A stretch of 64,000 bases of DNA from Nesterenkonia ebinurensis (GTDB lineage: Bacteria > Actinomycetota > Actinomycetes > Actinomycetales > Micrococcaceae), in NCBI RefSeq assembly GCF_008711175.1, contig NZ_VWNF01000003.1, forward strand, positions 1 to 64,000, in the 5' to 3' direction. The position numbers and the translations under genes are program-made. Below the pieces are notes generated by a model. It did not search any database and had not been told where the DNA came from. It saw only the letters and a program-made list of their open reading frames with translations. Every line of letters begins with the position of its first letter. The stretch's first letter is position 1. Shown here one piece after another: positions 29,462 through 39,505 of the stretch.

Positions 29462-30904
29462 TCAGGGATAGCCGGTGTCCCGGGCCAGCATCATCTCTTC
29501 GGTCTCCCGGCGGATGAGCACCTGGGCCTGTCCGTCCCTCACCGCGACCACGGCGGGCCGGGTGAGGTAGTTGTAGTTGCTGGACAGCGAGTGGCAGTAC
29601 GCCCCGGTGGCCGGCACCGCGAGGATATCCCCCCGCGTGACAGCCGGTGGCAAGTATACGTTTCTGACCACGATGTCACCGGACTCACAGTGCTTTCCCA
29701 CGATGCGAGACAGAATATGCTCCCCGGTCACCCGACGGTCGGCGAGGACCGCTGAGTAATCGGCGTCGTAGAGGACCGGCCGGGCATTGTCGGCCATCCC
29801 GCCGTCCACCGCGATATAGCGGCGGGTGATGCCATCCTGGACCACCACGTCTTTGGTGGTGCCGGCCGTGTAGAGGGTGACTCCGGCCGGTCCGGCGATG
29901 CTGCGGCCGGGTTCGATGCTGATCCGGGGGATGCTGATGCCCTGCTCGGTGCAGGCTTCCCGCACCGCTGCCGCCAGCGCCTGGGCGATATCCTCCGGCG
30001 GACGGGGGTGGTCGGCCTCGGTGTAGGCGATGCCGTGACCGCCGCCCAGATCCAGTTCGGGCAGGACGACGCCGCGGCTGGCTCCAATCCGCGCCAGGAA
30101 CCCGATCAGTTTGCCGGCGGCCAGTTCGAATCCGGCGGGCTCGAAGATCTGCGAGCCGATGTGGCAGTGCAGGCCGATCAGCTCTACGCCGGGGGTGTCC
30201 AGGGCCTGCTCCACTGCAGTCCAGGCCGGGGAGCCGAGGTAGGGGTTGGCGGCTTCAGTCTGTGTGCCCGGCACTGGGGTGAGCGACAACCCGAATTTCT
30301 GATCCTCGTGGGCGGTGGCGATGTATTCGTGGGTGGATGCGTACACTCCGGGGGTCAGCCGCAGCATGACCTTGGCGGTGCGGCCCAACTGGCTGGCGAT
30401 GGCCGAGATGCGGCTGATCTCATCCACGGAGTCGGCAATGATGCGACCGATCCCGAGTTCGACCGCGCGGGTGATCTCGGCATCGGACTTATTGTTGCCG
30501 TGCAGGCCGATCCGGGCGGGTTCGACGCCTGCGGCCAGGGTGATGGCCAGCTCGCCGCCGCTGGCGGTGTCGATGTTCAGCCCCTCCTCGGCAGCCCAGC
30601 GCGCGGCGTGGGTGGTCAGGAAGGCCTTGCCTGCGTAGAACACGTCGACCTCAGTGTCCGGAGCGAAAGCTGCGGTGAAGGCCTCGCGGAAGCCGCGGGC
30701 CCGGGCCCGGAAGTCGTTCTCGGAGACAACGTAGAGCGGGGTGCCGTAGCTGGCGGCCAGCTCGCTGACCGGGATGCCGCCCAGGGTGAGCTCGCCTTCA
30801 GTGGTGCGGGCGGTATCAGCCGGGAAGAGCTTGGCCTCTAAGTCATCGGTGCTCTCCCGTGCGGCCAGCCACTCCGGGGCAAGGGGGTGCGGGGCGGTTG
30901 TCAT
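29462..30904 (-). CDS. lysA: Diaminopimelate decarboxylase
   Basis: Decarboxylates meso-diaminopimelate to lysine using PLP. This 480-residue fold-type III enzyme has the PLP lysine in DVFYAGKAFLT, HCHIGSQI, the glycine loop LDLGGGHGIAYT, ISIEPGRSI and the cross-subunit site near SGDIVVRNVYLPP. ATG at 30904 has a GGGGG site 5 bases upstream. It follows argS by 9 bases, the standard actinobacterial argS-lysA pair, and precedes hom by 79 bases. Confidence 0.96.
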   Translation of the reverse strand: MTTAPHPLAPEWLAARESTDDLEAKLFPADTARTTEGELTLGGIPVSELAASYGTPLYVVSENDFRARARGFREAFTAAFAPDTEVDVFYAGKAFLTTHAARWAAEEGLNIDTASGGELAITLAAGVEPARIGLHGNNKSDAEITRAVELGIGRIIADSVDEISRISAIASQLGRTAKVMLRLTPGVYASTHEYIATAHEDQKFGLSLTPVPGTQTEAANPYLGSPAWTAVEQALDTPGVELIGLHCHIGSQIFEPAGFELAAGKLIGFLARIGASRGVVLPELDLGGGHGIAYTEADHPRPPEDIAQALAAAVREACTEQGISIPRISIEPGRSIAGPAGVTLYTAGTTKDVVVQDGITRRYIAVDGGMADNARPVLYDADYSAVLADRRVTGEHILSRIVGKHCESGDIVVRNVYLPPAVTRGDILAVPATGAYCHSLSSNYNYLTRPAVVAVRDGQAQVLIRRETEEMMLARDTGYP

Positions 30905-30913
30905 AGCCACCCC

Positions 30914-32614
30914 CTACATCTTCTCCGGGGCGGAGACCCCCAGCAGTGCCAGGCCGTTGCGCAGCACCTGGACTGCGGCGTCGTTGAGCCACAGCCGGGT
31001 GCGGTGCAGGTCAGTGACCGGTTCCACAGTGCCGTCCTCGTGGACGCTGGGCGCGATCCTGCACTTGGCGTACCAGGCGTGGTAGGCCGAGGCCAGATCC
31101 TCCAGATATCGGGCTACCCGGTGCGGTTCACGCAGCTCGGCGGCCCGGGCGATGGTGTTGGGGAACTTGGCGAGGTGGGCCAGCAGCTCCTCCTCCCGGA
31201 CATGGGTGAGCAGGGCGGCGTCGAACCCTCCCCCCTCCGGACCCGTGCGGTCCACCCCTTGTGCGGCCGCGTTGCGAGCGGCATTGCAGGCCCGGGCGTG
31301 GGCGTACTGGACGTAGAAGACCGGGTTGTCGTTGGTCTTGGACTGCAGCAGATCCAGGTCGAGATCGATGGACTGGTCGGCCGAGTACCGGGCGAGCGAG
31401 TACCGGGCGGCGTCGACACCAATCGCGTCCACCAGGTCCTCCAAGGTCAACACCGTACCGGCCCGCTTGGACATCCGCACCGGCTTGCCATCCTGAACGA
31501 GGTTGACCATCTGGCCGATGAGCAGCTCGAGGTTCTCATGCGGGGTATCGCCGAAGGCCGCGCAGACAGCCATCATGCGCCCGATGTAGCCGTGGTGGTC
31601 GGCTCCGAGCATGATGTAGCACTGGTCGAAGCCTCGTTCGCGCTTGTCCAGGTAATAGGCAATATCCCCAGAGATATAGGCGCCGTCACCGTCGGATTTG
31701 ATGATGACACGGTCCTTGTCGTCCCCGAACACCGTGGTGCGCAGCCAGACTGCGCCACCCTCTTCGTAGATATGCCCTGCTTCGCGCAGCCGTTCCACTG
31801 AACGCTCCACGGCCCCGGACTCGTGGAGGGTGTCCTCGTGGAAGTAGACGTCGAACTCGACCCCGAAATTCCGCAGGGAGTCCTTGATCTGGTCGAACAT
31901 GAGGTTCACCCCGCGGGCCCGGAACACCTCGATCGCATCAGCCTCATGGAGCGTACTCGGGTCCGGCTGGCCCTCGGCCAGAGCAGCGGCGATCACCTGT
32001 TCGGCGATCTCGGTGATGTACTGCCCGCCGTAGCCGTCCTCTGGTGCCGGTTGGCCTTTGGCGCGGGACAGCAGCGACCTGGCGAACCGGTCGATCTGCG
32101 CGCCATGGTCGTTGAAGTAGTACTCCCGGGTGACCTCTGCCCCGGAAGCCGTGAGGATTCTGGCCAGACTGTCGCCGACAGCGGCCCACCGAGTGTGCCC
32201 AATGTGGATGGGGCCGGTGGGGTTGGCGGAGACGAACTCCAGGTTGATTCTGATCCCCGAGAAGGCACTGTTGTGCCCATAAGCGCCCCCGGCCTCGACG
32301 ATGGTCCGGGCGAGCTGACCGGCGGCCGCGGCGTCGAGCGTGATGTTGATGAACCCGGGGCCAGCAATGTCGACGGATTGAACGCCCTGGTGCTCGGTGA
32401 GCCGGGCGGCGATGACCTCTGCCAGCTGGCGGGGGTTGGTTTGGGCCTGCTTGGCCAGCTGCAGGGCGATATTGGTGGCCCAGTCTCCGTGCTCGCGGCT
32501 CTTGGGCCGCTCCACTCGCACCTCATCAGGGATGGTGTCGAGGAGGACGTCGCCGGCGTCGACCGCCTCGGCGAGAGTGGTTTTCACAACGGAGGAGAGT
32601 TCTTCGGGAGTCAC
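30914..32614 (-). CDS. argS: Arginyl-tRNA synthetase
   Basis: A 566-residue class I synthetase. It has the N-terminal Add1 domain, the HIGH-type motif in [19 protein letters not shown], the KMSKS-equivalent [13 protein letters not shown], and the anticodon-binding helical C-terminus ending in a hydrophobic helix. GTG start. It is the first gene of the argS-lysA-hom-thrC-thrB run, whose promoter probably lies in the short space behind the decarboxylase gene or further upstream. Confidence 0.97.
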   Translation of the reverse strand: MTPEELSSVVKTTLAEAVDAGDVLLDTIPDEVRVERPKSREHGDWATNIALQLAKQAQTNPRQLAEVIAARLTEHQGVQSVDIAGPGFINITLDAAAAGQLARTIVEAGGAYGHNSAFSGIRINLEFVSANPTGPIHIGHTRWAAVGDSLARILTASGAEVTREYYFNDHGAQIDRFARSLLSRAKGQPAPEDGYGGQYITEIAEQVIAAALAEGQPDPSTLHEADAIEVFRARGVNLMFDQIKDSLRNFGVEFDVYFHEDTLHESGAVERSVERLREAGHIYEEGGAVWLRTTVFGDDKDRVIIKSDGDGAYISGDIAYYLDKRERGFDQCYIMLGADHHGYIGRMMAVCAAFGDTPHENLELLIGQMVNLVQDGKPVRMSKRAGTVLTLEDLVDAIGVDAARYSLARYSADQSIDLDLDLLQSKTNDNPVFYVQYAHARACNAARNAAAQGVDRTGPEGGGFDAALLTHVREEELLAHLAKFPNTIARAAELREPHRVARYLEDLASAYHAWYAKCRIAPSVHEDGTVEPVTDLHRTRLWLNDAAVQVLRNGLALLGVSAPEKM

Positions 32615-32657
32615 CCGGACAGTCTACCCACGGCACTGCACCGGAGAGCTCAGCACC

Positions 32658-34130
<1,473 letters not shown>

Positions 34131-34138
34131 TTAATAGT

Positions 34139-34420
34139 ATGAAGACTTTCACCAAGCGGGAGCTCAATCAGAAAACCGCTGAGGTCTTGAATGCCCTGGA
34201 GCTGGGCGAGGACTTGATCATCATCACTGAGCGTGGTGAGGAGAAGTATGAGATCCGGCGCCGGGAACCCTCCCTTGATCCGCTGGAGCGGCTTCGCCGG
34301 TCTGGGATGCTCATCCCGCCGTCGGATAACCCTCCGCCCATGCCACCCATCGACTACGACCGACCACGCAACCCTGAACGCGTCGATCGCCTCATCGACG
34401 AGATGAAGGGCGACCACTGA
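34139..34420 (+). CDS. Phd/YefM-type antitoxin
   Basis: The 93-residue N-terminus MKTFTKRELNQKTAEVLNAL matches the Phd/YefM DNA-binding fold, with the helix that recognises the operator and the strand LIIITERGEEKYEIRRR. The C-terminus is Pro-rich (PPSDNPPPMPPIDYDRP) and unstructured, as expected for the part that wraps and neutralises the toxin. It is followed after 4 bases by a PIN toxin. AT-rich sequence directly upstream (34130-34140) probably holds the autoregulated promoter. Confidence 0.85.
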   Translation: MKTFTKRELNQKTAEVLNALELGEDLIIITERGEEKYEIRRREPSLDPLERLRRSGMLIPPSDNPPPMPPIDYDRPRNPERVDRLIDEMKGDH

Positions 34421-34424
34421 GGCA

Positions 34425-34817
34425 ATGTGGTTTATCGACTCATCAGCCGCTCTGCACACAGTTGTTCCGGACGGAGACATCCGCGCAGAAGAATGGTTTC
34501 AACACGCGATTGGGAACAAAGAAACACTACTTGCGTCCACGCTTCTGAGACTGGAGTTCACCCGCATTCTTCGACGAGACCGGCAGCCTCTGGACAAAGG
34601 CGACTGGCTGCTGGAGGGCACTGCCTTCATCCGCCTCGATGGCCGAGTCCTGCGCTATGCCGCGAGCATCGAACCGCATATCCGTTCGCTGGACGCCATA
34701 CATCTGGCAACAGCGGTGCTCTCGGAGACGAATCCAACAGTGGTCACCCACGACAGCACCATGAAAGCAGTCGCCGAGCATCTCGGCCTGAGGACTTACG
34801 ACCCGATGCAGGCGTAG
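34425..34817 (+). CDS. VapC-type PIN-domain ribonuclease toxin
   Basis: A 130-residue PIN nuclease. All four acidic active-site positions can be seen: Asp5 in MWFIDSSAAL, the Glu in LLRLEFTRIL, the Asp in SLDAIHLATA and the Asp in VVTHDSTM. VapC toxins cut specific tRNAs or rRNA when released from the antitoxin. Four bases separate it from the Phd-like antitoxin, forming an intact type II pair. It is complete, in contrast to the PIN remnant near 46.3 kb. Confidence 0.88.
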   Translation: MWFIDSSAALHTVVPDGDIRAEEWFQHAIGNKETLLASTLLRLEFTRILRRDRQPLDKGDWLLEGTAFIRLDGRVLRYAASIEPHIRSLDAIHLATAVLSETNPTVVTHDSTMKAVAEHLGLRTYDPMQA

Positions 34818-34839
34818 TGTCAGCAACGATTAACACGGG

Positions 34840-35622
34840 GTGGAGATGAACCGACAGCACAGTGACGGATCGGCAGGGGATGCCGACTACGGCCGGATCG
34901 GGACCGGCTACCGGAACTACCGGCAGCCTGAGCCAGCTTTCGAGACCGCCATCGCACAGGCGTTGGGTGAAGCGGAGACCGTGCTCAACGTCGGTGCCGG
35001 CGCCGGGTCCTATGAGCCCCGGGACCGGGCGGTCACTCCTGTTGAGCCCTCGGCCTCCATGCGGGGGCAGCGCCCGGCGGAGCTAGTTGAGGCCGTGGAT
35101 GCCACCGCCGAGGACCTTCCGTTCCCCGATGATCACTTCGACGCGGCGATGATCACGTTCTCCGTTCATCAATGGGGTGACCTGGAGAAAGGGCTACACC
35201 AGATGCGACGGGTCACCAAGGGGCCTGTGATCGTGATGACCTGTGATCCTCAGCTGCTGGATCGATTCTGGCTGACCGATTATGCGCCAAAAGTGATTGA
35301 GACCGAGGCACGCCGCTATCCGGCGATCGACAGGATCGCCGCCGCGCTCGGCGGAAACGTCGAGGTCACGCTCCTGCCGATCCCGCTGAAGTGCGCCGAC
35401 GGCTTCAATGAGGCCTACTACGGCCGGCCAGAGATACTTCTGGACCCAGGGGCCCGCCGCGCCAACTCAGCCTGGAGCTTCCTGAGCGAGGCAGAGGTCA
35501 CCAAGGCAGAAGATATCCTGCGCCGTGACCTGGACTCCGGCCGCTGGGACCAGAAGTACGGGCATCTGCGCACCGCAGAGCAGTTCGAGGGTTCGCTGGT
35601 GCTCATCGCCGCCCGGCCATAG
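34840..35622 (+). CDS. Class I SAM-dependent methyltransferase
   Basis: A 260-residue small-molecule methyltransferase of the UbiE/COQ5 type. The SAM loop is VLNVGAGAGSYEPRD, followed by VEPSASMRGQRP, EDLPFPDDHFDAAMITFSVHQW and VIVMTCDP. The substrate cannot be inferred. GTG at 34840 was kept; ATG at 34846 is as likely. It lies 22 bases after the toxin but is probably unrelated to it, and is convergent with the HxlR regulator. Confidence 0.83.
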   Translation: MEMNRQHSDGSAGDADYGRIGTGYRNYRQPEPAFETAIAQALGEAETVLNVGAGAGSYEPRDRAVTPVEPSASMRGQRPAELVEAVDATAEDLPFPDDHFDAAMITFSVHQWGDLEKGLHQMRRVTKGPVIVMTCDPQLLDRFWLTDYAPKVIETEARRYPAIDRIAAALGGNVEVTLLPIPLKCADGFNEAYYGRPEILLDPGARRANSAWSFLSEAEVTKAEDILRRDLDSGRWDQKYGHLRTAEQFEGSLVLIAARP

Positions 35623-35643
35623 GCCGAACATCCCCGGTTCGCG

Positions 35644-36012
35644 TCAGACAGCCGCCTGGGTATCCAGCCGCTCACGCTCGATGCGGTCCAGGCCCCACTC
35701 CCCCAGCGCCCCGAGCGCGGCGTTGAGGCTGCGGCCGTGCTCGGTCAGCGAATACTCCACCCGGGGCGGAACCTCCGCGTAGACCTCGCGGTGCACCAGC
35801 CCGTCCTGCTCCATCTCCCGCAGGTGCTGGGTGAGCATCTTCTCGCTGACCCCAGGAAGCCCGCGGCGCAGCTGGGCGAACCGCCGCACCCCGTGAGCCT
35901 CCAACTCCCAGAGGATGAGTCCTTTCCACTTTCCGCTGACCACATCCATGGCCGCGTCGATACCGCAGATATACGGCCCACGGCGCAGATTCTTCGACAG
36001 CGCTACCGGCAC
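35644..36012 (-). CDS. HxlR-family transcriptional regulator
   Basis: A 122-residue winged-helix protein with the family pattern: one N-terminal cysteine (GPYICGIDAAMDVVSGKWKG), the recognition helix LPGVSEKMLTQHLREMEQDG, and the wing VEYSLTEHGRSL. Single-Cys HxlR proteins often sense electrophiles or aldehydes. The GTG start has AAGGAGG 5 bases upstream. It is divergent from the imine-reductase-like gene across a 93 bp region that contains a perfect long inverted repeat, a likely shared operator. Confidence 0.88.
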   Translation of the reverse strand: MPVALSKNLRRGPYICGIDAAMDVVSGKWKGLILWELEAHGVRRFAQLRRGLPGVSEKMLTQHLREMEQDGLVHREVYAEVPPRVEYSLTEHGRSLNAALGALGEWGLDRIERERLDTQAAV

Positions 36013-36040
36013 AGGCCCTCCTTCTTACATGACTTACCAA

Positions 36041-36077
36041 TTGGGAAGTACCCCAGTAAATAGTGGGTACTTCCCAA
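36041..36077. promoter_or_regulatory. HxlR operator candidate: perfect 13-base inverted repeat
   Basis: TTGGGAAGTACCC (36041-36053) and GGGTACTTCCCAA (36065-36077) are exact reverse complements separated by 11 bases, about two helical turns centre to centre. Each arm also contains GTAC. The site lies midway between the divergent HxlR and oxidoreductase genes, so one dimer or a dimer pair could control both. Strong by sequence; the assignment to HxlR is inferred. Confidence 0.75.
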
Positions 36078-36105
36078 AGTCTAGGTGCCAACAGAGCATA
36101 GAGCC

Positions 36106-36984
36106 ATGACAACTTTCTCTCTCACCCTGCTCGGCCTCGGCGCGATGGGGCAGGCCCTCGCCAGCACTGCACTCGAGGCCGGACACCCACTCACCATCTG
36201 GAACCGCACATCAGGCAAAACCGACGGACTCACCACCCAAGGTGCCACCGCGGCCGGATCAGTCCGCGAGGCGGTGACCGCCTCCGAAGTCATCGTCGTC
36301 TGCCTCTACGACCACGCCTCAGTCCACGCGGTACTGGACACCGAAGCTGAGACCCTGCGCGGACGCACACTGATCAACCTGACCACCACCACACCGGAGG
36401 AAGCACGCGAACTCGCTGCCTGGTCAGAACGACACGGGATCACCTACCTGGACGGTGCCATCATGGCCACCCCGTCAATGATCGGCTCCCCCGACTCCGT
36501 CATCCTCTACAGCGGCTCCCAGAAGGCATTCAACATCCACCGGGAGCTTCTGGGCGCCTGGGCCACCAGCACCTACGACGGCGACGACGCCGGTCTCGCC
36601 TCGCTCTGGGATCTGGCCATGCTCTCCGGGATGTATTCGATGTTCGCAGGCTTCCTCCACGGTGTGGCCATGCTGCAATCGGCCGCCATCCCGGCAAGGA
36701 GCTATGCTCAGCGCGCCGCTCCGTTCCTGGCTGCTATGACCGAATTGCTGGGGCACTCCACCGAACATCTGGACACCCGTGACTACAGCCAACCGCTGCA
36801 GAGTCTGGAATGGACGACGACGCTGCTGGACACGATTGAACGGGCCAGCCGTGAACAGGGCATCACCGCCGCACCGGTGGAGACGGTCCAGCGGCTCATC
36901 CGGCAACAGATCGACGCCGGGCACGGCGCGGAGGACTTCGACCGGATCATCGAATCCATGCGCGCAGCGGCACAGATACAGTGA
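36106..36984 (+). CDS. NADP-dependent oxidoreductase, imine-reductase-like
   Basis: A 292-residue beta-hydroxyacid-dehydrogenase-type enzyme. The N-terminal NADP site is LLGLGAMGQALASTALEAGH, with WNRTSGKTD behind it. The helical C-domain has the pattern of imine reductases: YLDGAIMATPSMIGSPDSVILYSGS and GLASLWDLAMLSGMYSMFAGFLHG. These enzymes reduce cyclic imines or perform reductive amination; the natural substrate is usually unknown. ATG at 36106 fits the family N-terminus. Divergent from HxlR. Confidence 0.82.
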   Translation: MTTFSLTLLGLGAMGQALASTALEAGHPLTIWNRTSGKTDGLTTQGATAAGSVREAVTASEVIVVCLYDHASVHAVLDTEAETLRGRTLINLTTTTPEEARELAAWSERHGITYLDGAIMATPSMIGSPDSVILYSGSQKAFNIHRELLGAWATSTYDGDDAGLASLWDLAMLSGMYSMFAGFLHGVAMLQSAAIPARSYAQRAAPFLAAMTELLGHSTEHLDTRDYSQPLQSLEWTTTLLDTIERASREQGITAAPVETVQRLIRQQIDAGHGAEDFDRIIESMRAAAQIQ

Positions 36985-37034
36985 ATGTCAACATCATAAG
37001 CTCACCGGCACTACATCGAGAACGGCATATCACT

Positions 37035-37517
37035 ATGGATCATGAGGAGTACGACGAAAAATACACCGAGCAGTTTGTTCTGCTCGCTTACCTCAACCGT
37101 GTCCGAGGCTCCGTGATCCGCACTGTGGAAGGGGTGAGCGAAGAGGATCTACGGCGGCCGCAGGTTCCTTCCGACACGAGTCTTCTTGGGATCGTCCAAC
37201 ATCTCACAGGCGTGGAGCGCCATTGGTTCCAGCGCGTGTTTCTCGGCGAGGAGATCGAGGCTGATAAGTCAATGATCGTGCCGGACGATATCGCGGCTGC
37301 CGATGTGGTAGAGGCCTACCAACGAGCGTGCCAACGCAGTGACGAGATTGTTCACGCCGCGGCCGACCTCTCTGTCCGAGCGGCCATACCGAACCCCGGT
37401 GAGGACGCGCGAGACTCTCTTCGGGTGATTCTCGCCCATATGGTTGAGGAGACGGCACGGCATGCTGGCCACGCGGACATTCTTCGCGAGCAGACTGATG
37501 GGACAACTGGACTCTGA
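37035..37517 (+). CDS. DinB/DUF664 family protein (possible mycothiol-dependent transferase)
   Basis: About 160 residues of a four-helix DinB fold. Pattern seen: FVLLAYLNRVRGSVIRTVEGVSEEDLRR, then SLLGIVQHLTGVERHWFQRVFLGE with a metal His, and LRVILAHMVEETARHAGHADILRE with two more His. DUF664 members in Actinobacteria include mycothiol S-transferases. The ATG at 37035 matches the domain edge; an upstream GTG at 36981 overlaps the previous stop as GTGA and is a serious alternative. Confidence 0.8.
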   Translation: MDHEEYDEKYTEQFVLLAYLNRVRGSVIRTVEGVSEEDLRRPQVPSDTSLLGIVQHLTGVERHWFQRVFLGEEIEADKSMIVPDDIAAADVVEAYQRACQRSDEIVHAAADLSVRAAIPNPGEDARDSLRVILAHMVEETARHAGHADILREQTDGTTGL

Positions 37518-37606
37518 CCAGCTGCTCCTCCAACGCCTCACAGGAAGATGCCGCTCGCACCGGAGACGACTGACGAAACTACATTGAGGGCATGGAACAG
37601 CGCATC

Positions 37607-38056
37607 TCACGGAAATCGGCGGGGGCCCTGGCCGCCTGCGCCCAGCGCATCATCGGGATTGGAGTAGGGGCAGGACTTCAGGGAGAGGCAGCCGCAGCCG
37701 ATGCAGTCGGAAAACCGGTCGCGCAGCCCGGTCAGGTACTCGATCCGCTCAGTCAGCTCGTCATGCCATTGGCGCGAGATGCGAGCCCAGTCCTTCTTGG
37801 TGGGCAGACCCTTACGCGGCAGCTGGTCCAGGGCTTCCTTGACTCGGTCCAAGGAGACCCCCACCCGCTGAGCTGACCTGATGAACGCCAGTACGCGCAG
37901 GGTGTCCCGGCGGTACTCTCGCCGGTTGCCGGAAGTACGGCGGCTGCTGATCAGCCCCAGGCTCTCGTAGTAATGGAGCGTGGAGACAGCCACCCCTGCT
38001 CGCTCGGCCACCTCTCCGGGTTTGAGCCAGTTCCGCCCTTCGGGGATCTGCGGCAT
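37607..38056 (-). CDS. soxR: SoxR-type MerR-family redox regulator
   Basis: A 149-residue MerR protein. The winged helix is LKPGEVAERAGVAVSTLHYYESLGL, followed by the dimerisation helix and the [2Fe-2S] motif C-x2-C-x-C-x5-C in DCIGCGCLSLKSC, which defines SoxR. In Actinobacteria SoxR responds to redox-active compounds and quinones. ATG at 38056 is preceded by AGAGGAG. It is divergent from an MDR quinone-oxidoreductase-like gene with a SoxR-box-like dyad between them. Confidence 0.93.
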   Translation of the reverse strand: MPQIPEGRNWLKPGEVAERAGVAVSTLHYYESLGLISSRRTSGNRREYRRDTLRVLAFIRSAQRVGVSLDRVKEALDQLPRKGLPTKKDWARISRQWHDELTERIEYLTGLRDRFSDCIGCGCLSLKSCPYSNPDDALGAGGQGPRRFP

Positions 38057-38065
38057 ACCTGCTCC

Positions 38066-38096
38066 TCTTGACGTCAAGTCCACTTGATGTAGTCAA
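38066..38096. promoter_or_regulatory. SoxR operator/promoter candidate
   Basis: TCAAGT-CC-ACTTGA (38074-38087) is a perfect dyad close to the known SoxR box core (TCAAG...CTTGA). On the minus strand TTGACT (38096-38091) and TCAAGA (38071-38066) flank a 19-base spacer with the dyad near its centre, the overlong spacer typical of MerR/SoxR-controlled promoters. On the plus strand a TTGACG lies at 38068-38073. Confidence 0.7.
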
Positions 38097-38141
38097 CTCT
38101 ATATGAAGTTCCCTTGATGAAATTAGGAAAGGATCCTGACC

Positions 38142-39149
38142 ATGCCCCTCCCCACAATGCGCGCCGCCGTCGCTGAGTCCTTCGGAGGGCCAGATGTTCT
38201 GCAGGTGCGCAAGATCGCCGTGCCGGAGATCGCCACAGACGAGGTGCTGGTGCAGGTGGCTTATGCCGGCCTCCAGCCGGCCGATGCCGCGACTCGCGCC
38301 GGCTGGGTGCCGCCAGGTGCGGCGGCAGTATCTCCTCTCATTCCGGGCAATGAGTTCTCCGGCACCATTGCGGCCATCGGGAAGAATGTATCGGGTTTCG
38401 AGCTCGGCGATCCGGTCCTCGGCTTCCGGGTCTTCGGCTGCTCAGCGGAGTACGTGGCCGTGCCGGCCTCCCAGGTGATCCGCAAACCGGCCGCGCTGCC
38501 GTGGGATGTGGCCGGGGCGCTGTCTGCCTCCGGACAGACGGCGCATACCGCACTGGAGGCGCTCAGCGTCACAGCAGGCGAGACCGTAATCGTCCACGGC
38601 GCGGCCGGAGGCGTCGGGACGATTTTCGTCCAGCTGGCCCTCCGGGCAGGCACAACGGTGATCGGCACAGCAGGCGCTGAGAACCAGGACTATCTGCACT
38701 CGCTGGGTGCCGTGGCAGTGGAGTACGGAACCGGTCAGCTCAGCCGTCTTCGCGCTGCCATCAGCGAGCATTCCGGCTCGGGCAGGGCCGATGCCGTCCT
38801 CGACGCCGCCGGTCACGGGAGCCTGCGCACCGCCGTCGAGCTGGTAGCTGATCGGTCACGTATCGGAAGTATCGCGGAGCCGCCTCTCGCCGATGAGCTG
38901 GGAGGCCTCTTCATTCGCAGTCAGCGCTCCGCAGAACGTCTCTATGAGCTGGCAGAACTGACGGCCAAGGGGTATCTCACCGTGCCGATCCGCCATCGTT
39001 ACCGTCTGGAGGAGATCGTCGAGGCACACCGTGCGATCGAGGCCGGTCACGGCAGGGGCAAGATGGTGCTCGAGGTTCATCAGCCTCAGGACATGACCGG
39101 GCACGGTGCCCACACGGAGGATCTCGAGTACATCGGCATCGAGCTGTGA
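38142..39149 (+). CDS. MDR-family quinone oxidoreductase-like NADP-dependent reductase
   Basis: A 335-residue zinc-free medium-chain dehydrogenase/reductase. It opens MRAAVAESFGGPDVLQVR, has PLIPGNEFSGTIAAIG, and the NADP loop VIVHGAAGGVGTIFVQLAL. No structural-zinc cysteine cluster is visible, as in the QOR subgroup. The family reduces quinones or enones, which fits a SoxR target. A short extra tail (about 20 residues after VLEVHQPQD) is unusual. Its stop overlaps the start of a decayed MFS gene. Confidence 0.87.
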   Translation: MPLPTMRAAVAESFGGPDVLQVRKIAVPEIATDEVLVQVAYAGLQPADAATRAGWVPPGAAAVSPLIPGNEFSGTIAAIGKNVSGFELGDPVLGFRVFGCSAEYVAVPASQVIRKPAALPWDVAGALSASGQTAHTALEALSVTAGETVIVHGAAGGVGTIFVQLALRAGTTVIGTAGAENQDYLHSLGAVAVEYGTGQLSRLRAAISEHSGSGRADAVLDAAGHGSLRTAVELVADRSRIGSIAEPPLADELGGLFIRSQRSAERLYELAELTAKGYLTVPIRHRYRLEEIVEAHRAIEAGHGRGKMVLEVHQPQDMTGHGAHTEDLEYIGIEL

Positions 39150-39465
39150 GCCTGGAGGAAGAGTCTTCCGCAGCGCGGCTGTGAACCTCCGCCTCCTGGG
39201 TCTTCATCCTCAGCACGCTGCTGCTGATGACGTTCATCGCCTTTGAGCTTCGCCGTCACCACCGTGCTGCCTGTGGTGGCATCAGACCTCGGAGGCACCC
39301 ATTGGTACCCTCTGGCTGTTGCCGCCACGGTGTCGACAGGCTCTCGGCCAAGCCGCCCCCAGCTTCGGCACCCTGTACATCATCATTCTTGGGACGGGTC
39401 TTCTGGGTGCGGCAGTAGCCCTGGGCAGGAGATCTTCTGGTGACGCCAGTCGGCCCGCGGGCTAA
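39146..39465 (+). pseudogene. Remnant of an MFS transporter
   Basis: The GTG at 39146 overlaps the reductase stop as GTGA. Reading on gives SLEEESSAARL, an in-frame TGA, then the helix-like SASWVFILSTLLLMTFIAFE. After a frameshift comes AVTTVLPVVASDLGG and WYPLAVAATVSTG, the first two helices of a drug-type MFS protein. Then the sequence jumps, in a third frame, to a last helix YIIILGTGLLGAAVALGRR and a TAA. So the middle, roughly 10 helices, is deleted and at least two other lesions exist. The ancestral unit was probably SoxR-controlled reductase plus efflux pump. Confidence 0.72.
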
Positions 39466-39505
39466 GCTCAGTACCACCTGGCGCCCTTGGCACGAAAGGC
39501 ACACT

